NCBI GenBank assembly: GCA_018609665.1
Contig: JAHENN010000294.1
Coordinates: forward strand, 1-8,465
Reading direction: 5' to 3'
DNA length: 8,465 bases
Source: Haloarculaceae archaeon
Lineage (GTDB): Archaea; Halobacteriota; Halobacteria; Halobacteriales; Haloarculaceae
This document shows, in pieces, positions 4,306-8,465 of the stretch (within the stretch, counting starts at the first letter, position 1; every line of letters begins with the position of its first letter). A program made the translations under genes and the position numbers. Under the pieces are notes generated by a model. That model ran no database searches. It was not told the origin of the DNA and saw only the letters and a program-made list of their open reading frames with translations.

Positions 4306-6688
4306 CGACACCCTCGAGGAGTGTATCGACGACGCGGCCGAGACAGTCGCGCCGGCCTGGCCGCTGCACTCGTTCGTGACGGTCAACCCGCTGTCGGGCT
4401 TCGAGGACCGGCCGTTCCACGAGGCCGTCGCGGACGCCGAGGACGTCCTCGGCGGCCGGGGCTACCCGAGCGCCGACGTCTTCCGCCGCGCCTGGGAGGC
4501 CGGGCGGATCGACCCCGAGCGGCTGCGGACGGAACTGGCGGCCCACGGCCACGAGACCGACCCCGAGGCGTCGCTCGAACGGCTGGCGGCCGCCGAGGCG
4601 GCGACCGACGAGAGCGAGACGGCGACCGACCGGGTCGACGCGGTCCTGTCGAAGTGGCTGTCGGCCTTCCTCGACCAGGGGCAGGCCGAGTGGCCGATGC
4701 CGGACCGCGAGCAGGGGTTCTACGACGCCTTCCGGGCCGTCGCGCGGTACGACGACGAGATCCCCGACGCCGGGGCCGTCGCCGACCTGCCGGACGACCC
4801 GCTGGAGGCCGTCCGCGAGCGGCTGGTCGACCGCCCCGTCGCCGAGTGGCCCGAGATTCTCGAACGCCAGTTCGCGGCGCTGCCCGGATGGACCGGGCTC
4901 CTCAGACGGCGGGCCGACGACGGCGGCGCCTGGCAGTCGGCATACCCGATCACGCCCGCCGGCTACCTCGCCGTCCGGCTGGCGCTCGTCGATCTGTTCG
5001 ACGCCCCGCTCGCACCCGAGGGCGACGACCCGGAGACGGACGCGGACGGCGTCCCGCCCGCGGAGGTGTGGCTGGACGCCTGGGAGGCGTCGTACCGCTC
5101 GCGGCTCGTCGACGCCCTGGAGACGTCGCCGACACGGGACGGCGGCCGCCCGGACGCCCAGCTGGTGTTCTGCATCGACACCCGCTCGGAGATCATCCGC
5201 CGGCACGTCGAGGCCGCCGGCGACTACGAGACCCACGGCTACGCCGGCTTCTTCGGCATTCCGATGCGGCACGCCGGCTACGACGCGGACGTGACCGTCG
5301 ACGCCTGCCCGCCGATAGTCGACGCCCGGCACCGCATCGCCGACCGCCCGGCCGACGGAGCCGACGACGCGCGGGCGGCGTACGACCGCCGGTCGGGCAT
5401 CCTCGAGGCCGGACGGTCGGCGGTGAAGCAGGTGAGGTCGAACGCCGCGACGGCGTTCAGCTTCGTCGAGAACGCCGGCGCGGGCTACGGGGCCGCCCTC
5501 GCAGCCCGGACGCTGCTGCCCGGTCGCGTCTACGACCTCCTGACGGCCGCCGACGACCGGACCCCCGGCGTCCACGAGTTCTGCGAGCCGACCGTCGACT
5601 ACAACCCCGACGCGGTCCACGACCTCCGGGAGGGGCTCATCCTCGAGGAGAAGGTCGACTACGCCGCGGCGGCGTTCGAACTCATGGGCTGGGAGGAGTT
5701 CGCCCGCGTGGTCGTCTTCGTCGGCCACGCCAGCCGGACGGCGAACAACCCCTTCGACGCGAGCCTCGACTGCGGCGCCTGCGCCGGCAACCCCGGCGGG
5801 CCGAACGCCCGCGTGCTCGCGGCCATCTGCAACGACGAGGCCGTGCAGGCGGCGCTCCGGGACCGCGGGATCGACGTCCCCGAGGACACCGTCTTCCTGG
5901 CCGGCGAGCACAACACCACCACCGACGAGGTGGAACTGTACGACGACGCGATTCCGGAGAGCCACGCGGCGGACGTCGAGCGGCTCCGGGCGGACCTCGA
6001 GGCCGCACGCGCCGGCGCCGCCGCCGAGCGGGTCGGCGACATGGGCGCCGAGGGGGCGGGCGTCCGGGAGACCGAGCGCCGGGCGGCCGACTGGGCGGAG
6101 ACGCGCCCGGAGTGGGGGCTGGCCGGCAACGCCGCCCTCGTGGTCGGCCCGCGGGCGCTCACCGACGACCTCGACCTGGACGGCCGCGCCTTCCTGCACT
6201 CCTACGACCCGGCGACGGACCCCGACGGCGACGCCCTCGAGGCCATCGTCGCCGGGCCGATGGTCGTCGCCCAGTGGATCAACGCCCAGTACTACTTCGC
6301 GACGGTCGACAACGCCGCCTACGGCAGCGGCTCGAAGGTGACGCAGAACCCCGTCGGCAACGTCGGCGTCTACCAGGGCAACGGCGGCGACCTGCAGACC
6401 GGCCTGCCGGCGCAGTCGCTCGTCGGCGCCGACGGCCAGCCGTACCACCAGCCGCTCCGGCTGTCGGTGGTCGTCTACGCGCCCGTCGACCGCGTGACCG
6501 AGGTGCTGGCCGATGCCGAGGTGACCGGGCTCTTGGACGACGGCTGGCTCTCGCTGACCGTCGTCGACCCCGAGCAGGACGGCCGCGCCTTCGACTACGA
6601 GGGCGACCTCGAGTGGTCGGCGTGGTCGGAGGCGTCGGCCCCGGCGACGGAGCGGGCGACCCCGCCGTCGGCCGACGACGACGACTGA
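4295..6688 (+). CDS. dabA: DUF2309/UPF0753 zinc subunit of the Dab inorganic carbon transporter (DabA)
   Basis: This 797-residue protein matches the DUF2309 (UPF0753) family over its whole length. The N-terminal hallmark HSFVTVNPLSGFED is at 25-38. The zinc site, related to that of beta-carbonic anhydrases, is intact: C293 and D295 in VFCIDTRSE (291-299), H478 in VFVGHASRTANNP (474-486), and C493 in LDCGACAG (491-498). The His-to-Cys spacing of 15 equals that recalled for the characterised Halothiobacillus DabA (H524, C539). Later conserved blocks include MVVAQWINAQYYFATVDN (656-673) and GNVGVYQGNGGDLQTGLPAQ (688-707). It is expected to sit on the inner membrane face with DabB and hydrate CO2 to bicarbonate when driven by the cation gradient. 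Residues about 86-115 and the C-terminal 30 are acidic, low-complexity and probably peripheral, a haloadaptation. No membrane segment is obvious. It is the second gene of the dabBA operon. Confidence 0.93.
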   Translation: MSTDDTLEECIDDAAETVAPAWPLHSFVTVNPLSGFEDRPFHEAVADAEDVLGGRGYPSADVFRRAWEAGRIDPERLRTELAAHGHETDPEASLERLAAAEAATDESETATDRVDAVLSKWLSAFLDQGQAEWPMPDREQGFYDAFRAVARYDDEIPDAGAVADLPDDPLEAVRERLVDRPVAEWPEILERQFAALPGWTGLLRRRADDGGAWQSAYPITPAGYLAVRLALVDLFDAPLAPEGDDPETDADGVPPAEVWLDAWEASYRSRLVDALETSPTRDGGRPDAQLVFCIDTRSEIIRRHVEAAGDYETHGYAGFFGIPMRHAGYDADVTVDACPPIVDARHRIADRPADGADDARAAYDRRSGILEAGRSAVKQVRSNAATAFSFVENAGAGYGAALAARTLLPGRVYDLLTAADDRTPGVHEFCEPTVDYNPDAVHDLREGLILEEKVDYAAAAFELMGWEEFARVVVFVGHASRTANNPFDASLDCGACAGNPGGPNARVLAAICNDEAVQAALRDRGIDVPEDTVFLAGEHNTTTDEVELYDDAIPESHAADVERLRADLEAARAGAAAERVGDMGAEGAGVRETERRAADWAETRPEWGLAGNAALVVGPRALTDDLDLDGRAFLHSYDPATDPDGDALEAIVAGPMVVAQWINAQYYFATVDNAAYGSGSKVTQNPVGNVGVYQGNGGDLQTGLPAQSLVGADGQPYHQPLRLSVVVYAPVDRVTEVLADAEVTGLLDDGWLSLTVVDPEQDGRAFDYEGDLEWSAWSEASAPATERATPPSADDDD

Positions 6689-6713
6689 CGACCGGGGCGA
6701 CGCCGACCGTCGC

Positions 6714-6722
6714 GGCTTTACC
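6714..6722 (+). promoter_or_regulatory. Putative dtdA promoter (TATA box)
   Basis: GGCTTTACC is centred about 26 bases upstream of the dtdA ATG at 6744 in a 55-base spacer that is otherwise GC-rich. The spacing implies a leaderless dtdA mRNA. No T-tract terminator separates dabA from this promoter, so read-through from the dab operon is also possible. Confidence 0.55.
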
Positions 6723-6743
6723 CCGGCGGGCCCGAACGGCGGT

Positions 6744-8069
6744 ATGCTCGCCGTCGTCGTCTCCCGTGCCGACGTCGCCTCCGAACGCATCGGCGACCGC
6801 CTGCTGGAGCTGGCCGACTGGACCGAACACGAGGACGAGCGCCGCAGCGACGCAGAGGGCGGCGGCACCTACTACCGGGCCGACGGCGTCGAACTGCGGA
6901 CGTTCGACGAGCTACACCTCCACCTCGACGGGGCGGCGGCGGCCTTCGACGAGCCCGACCTGCTCGTCTTCGCCTCGCGGCACTCCGGGGAGACGGGGCC
7001 GCTGCTGACGGCCCACGCGACCGGCAACTTCGGGCCGGCGGAGTACGGCGGCGGCGAGGGGTCGCTGGCACGGGCGGCGCCGAACGCGCTGCGGACGGTC
7101 CGACGGGCGTTCGCCGAGTACGCCCCCGACGGCTACGACGTCGGCGTCGAGTGCACCCACCACGGGCCGAGCACCGTCGGCTGCCCGTCGCTGTTCGTCG
7201 AGCTGGGCAGCGACGAGCCCGAGTGGACCGACCCGGCGGGCGCCGAGGCCGTCGCCCGGTCGATTCTCGCGCTCCGGGAGACGGCGCCGACCCACTACCG
7301 GACGGTCGTCGGCTTCGGCGGCGGCCACTACGCCCCCCGGTTCGACCGGGTGCTCGTCGAGACCGACTGGCGCGTCGGCCACGTCGCCGCCGACTGGGCG
7401 CTCGAGGAGATGGGCGACCCGCGCGCGTCGAAGGCGGTGGTCGGCAAGGCCTTCGCGACGAGCGGCACCGAGTTCGCCCTCGTCGACGGCGACCGACCCG
7501 ACCTCGTCGCGGTCATCGACGACCTCGGCTTCGAGACCGTCTCGGAGACGTGGCTCCGGGAGACGACGGGCGTGCCGCTGGAGCTGGTCGGGCACCTCGA
7601 GACGGAGTTCGCGGCCGTCGAGGAGGGGCTCCGCTTCGGCGCGCCGGCGGCGGGTTACGACGACGACTTTGCCGTCGTCGAACTGCCCGGCGAGCTGCTG
7701 TCGGCGGCGACCGGCGTCGACCGCGAGGCGACCCGGGAGGCGGTCGACGAGCGGGCGCTGGCGTACGACACCGAGGAGGGGGGGACGGTCGTCGCGGGGC
7801 CGGCGGCGCTGGCCGACGCCGACGACCGCCGCGGCGTCGTCGCGGCGCTTGCGGCGGTGCTGGAGCCGAAGTACGACGCCGTCGAGGTCCGCGACGACGA
7901 GGTCGTCGCCGTCCGGGAGGCGTTCGACCCCGAGCTGGCGCGGGCGGCCGGCGTCGAGGAGGGACCGGCGTTCGGCCGACTCGCCGACGGCGAGCCCGTC
8001 GAGGTCGACGGCGAGACGGTCGACCCCGAGGCGGTCCGGAGCGCGCGCGAGCGCAGGTTCCCGCTCTGA
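6744..8069 (+). CDS. dtdA: D-aminoacyl-tRNA deacylase (archaeal DtdA/DTD2 type)
   Basis: This cytoplasmic translation-proofreading enzyme removes D-amino acids wrongly attached to tRNA. The catalytic N-terminal domain shows the DTD2 (GEK1-like) motifs: FASRHSGE (76-83) with ALTAH-type continuation LLTAHATGN (87-95), GVECTHHGPST (134-144), PSLFVELGS (148-156) and VGFGGGHYAPRF (189-200). The His and Glu residues in these blocks are the expected active-site and metal-binding positions. The protein is 441 residues. Thermococcal and plant family members end near 270-320, so residues from about 285 onward form an acidic C-terminal extension, typical of haloarchaeal members and of unassigned role. 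ATG 6744 is chosen because MLAVVVSRAD begins the first strand of the fold and a TATA-like box is correctly spaced. It follows dabA by 55 bases and precedes ftsZ1, with T-rich tracts between. Confidence 0.93.
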   Translation: MLAVVVSRADVASERIGDRLLELADWTEHEDERRSDAEGGGTYYRADGVELRTFDELHLHLDGAAAAFDEPDLLVFASRHSGETGPLLTAHATGNFGPAEYGGGEGSLARAAPNALRTVRRAFAEYAPDGYDVGVECTHHGPSTVGCPSLFVELGSDEPEWTDPAGAEAVARSILALRETAPTHYRTVVGFGGGHYAPRFDRVLVETDWRVGHVAADWALEEMGDPRASKAVVGKAFATSGTEFALVDGDRPDLVAVIDDLGFETVSETWLRETTGVPLELVGHLETEFAAVEEGLRFGAPAAGYDDDFAVVELPGELLSAATGVDREATREAVDERALAYDTEEGGTVVAGPAALADADDRRGVVAALAAVLEPKYDAVEVRDDEVVAVREAFDPELARAAGVEEGPAFGRLADGEPVEVDGETVDPEAVRSARERRFPL

Positions 8070-8079
8070 CCGGGGCGGC

Positions 8080-8108
8080 TTTTTATATCGCCGTCTTTGG
8101 TTTATTCC
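8080..8108 (+). terminator. T-rich terminator region after dtdA
   Basis: Eleven bases after the dtdA stop there is a run of five T followed by ATAT (8080-8088), then CTTTGGTTTATT (8095-8106). T-rich tracts without strong hairpins are the usual archaeal transcription stop. Flanking GGCG (8075-8078) and CGCC (8089-8092) could pair only weakly around the tract. The first tract also resembles a TATA box, so a promoter role cannot be excluded. Confidence 0.5.
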
Positions 8109-8170
8109 TCGAGACGAACTGCGGGCCGGAACCGGCGCGAAATCGTATGACGAGCGTCAGACATCCGGGA

Positions 8171-8183
8171 AAGATATTTCAAT
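8171..8183 (+). promoter_or_regulatory. Putative ftsZ1 promoter (TATA box)
   Basis: AAGATATTTCAAT is the AT-rich element closest to the ftsZ1 start and is centred about 32 bases upstream of the ATG at 8209. It predicts transcription within a few bases of the ATG, so the mRNA would be nearly leaderless. No Shine-Dalgarno is visible. Confidence 0.5.
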
Positions 8184-8208
8184 CGCGTGCGCTACACCGG
8201 CACTCATA

Positions 8209-8465
8209 ATGGATTCGATAATCGAGGACGCAATCGGCGAGGCCGAGGAAGATGGGGAGGCGCCGGCTGGGGAGTCGGCGGCGACGGACGCCGGCGCCGA
8301 CGTGAAAGGGTCGGGCACGATGACCGACGAGGAACTGGCGGGCGTCGTGAAGGACTTGGAGACGAACATCTCGGTCGTCGGCTGCGGCGGCGCCGGCGGC
8401 AACACCGTCACCCGGATGTCCGAGGCCGGCATCCACGGCGCGAAGCTGGTCGCCGCCAACACCGA
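8209..8465 (+). CDS. ftsZ1: Cell division protein FtsZ1, N-terminal part
   Basis: The first 85 codons of an FtsZ gene run off the right edge. FtsZ is a tubulin-like GTPase that polymerises into the mid-cell ring; haloarchaea have two, FtsZ1 and FtsZ2, with different jobs in ring assembly and constriction. Residues 1-52 are an acidic, Ala/Gly-rich N-terminal tail beginning MDSIIEDAIGEAEE. The GTPase fold starts at NISVVGCGGAGGNTVTRM (53-70), which contains the first nucleotide-binding loop GCGGAGGNT (58-66), followed by GIHGAKLVAANT (74-85). The GGNTV loop and GAKLVAANT wording are those of FtsZ1, where FtsZ2 has GAGNNT and AINTD. The ATG at 8209 fits the usual haloarchaeal FtsZ1 beginning MDSI. 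In many haloarchaea secE and nusG follow ftsZ1; that lies outside the window. Confidence 0.95.
   Translation, partial: MDSIIEDAIGEAEEDGEAPAGESAATDAGADVKGSGTMTDEELAGVVKDLETNISVVGCGGAGGNTVTRMSEAGIHGAKLVAANT

Noticed and set aside
2503..4386. A 627-codon minus-strand frame opposite dabB
   Set aside because: Low-complexity Arg/Pro/Asp translation and no promoter or ribosome site. It is opposite a clear membrane protein gene.
4274..6868. An 864-codon open frame on the minus strand opposite dabA, and an 895-codon plus-strand frame in another phase
   Set aside because: High-GC DNA with few AT-rich stop codons leaves long open shadow frames. Their translations are Arg/Pro/Gly- or Val/Arg-rich without family motifs, while the dabA frame has a full family match.
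8075..8092. Hairpin terminator GGCG...CGCC after dtdA
   Set aside because: The stem has only four base pairs and the T-run lies in the loop, not after the stem. The T-rich tract alone is the more plausible archaeal stop signal.

Overview
The window looks like chromosomal core DNA from a halophilic archaeon (class Halobacteria). By eye the GC content is about 70% or more. The predicted proteins are rich in Asp and Glu. Most genes have an AT-rich box about 25-30 bases upstream of the start codon and no Shine-Dalgarno, the pattern of haloarchaeal leaderless transcripts. The last gene is a haloarchaeal-type FtsZ1, preceded by an archaeal D-aminoacyl-tRNA deacylase with a long C-terminal extension. 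I see no transposase, integrase, tRNA, rRNA or CRISPR array.

Layout. Minus strand at the left edge: the first 20 codons of an unidentified gene (1-62), then aroE, shikimate dehydrogenase (110-904). A 138-base divergent spacer separates aroE from a plus-strand Lrp/AsnC regulator (1043-1507). That gene converges on, and overlaps by 9 bases, a minus-strand amidohydrolase of unknown substrate (1499-2515). A gene-free stretch of about 320 bases (2516-2835) holds the amidohydrolase promoter and an elaborate promoter region for the next operon. That operon is dabB (2836-4305) and dabA (4295-6688), overlapping by 11 bases. dtdA (6744-8069) and the first 85 codons of ftsZ1 (8209 to the edge) complete the window.

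The most notable content is the dabB-dabA pair. It encodes a NuoL-like proton channel subunit and a DUF2309 (UPF0753) protein that keeps the Cys-Asp...His...Cys zinc site of the DabA family. Together these are expected to form an energy-coupled inorganic carbon accumulation complex at the membrane, hydrating CO2 to bicarbonate in one direction. Its promoter carries three copies of the 9-mer ACCGTTCCG, centred exactly 28 bases apart and alternating in orientation. Two copies form a 12-base perfect inverted repeat that brackets the TATA box, which suggests dedicated transcriptional control. This operon also appears to use leadered, Shine-Dalgarno-dependent starts, unlike its leaderless neighbours.

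The other genes are housekeeping: aromatic amino acid synthesis (aroE), translation quality control (dtdA), cell division (ftsZ1), one probable metabolic regulator and one deaminase-like hydrolase. Beyond dabB-dabA, I see no evidence that the neighbours work with each other.
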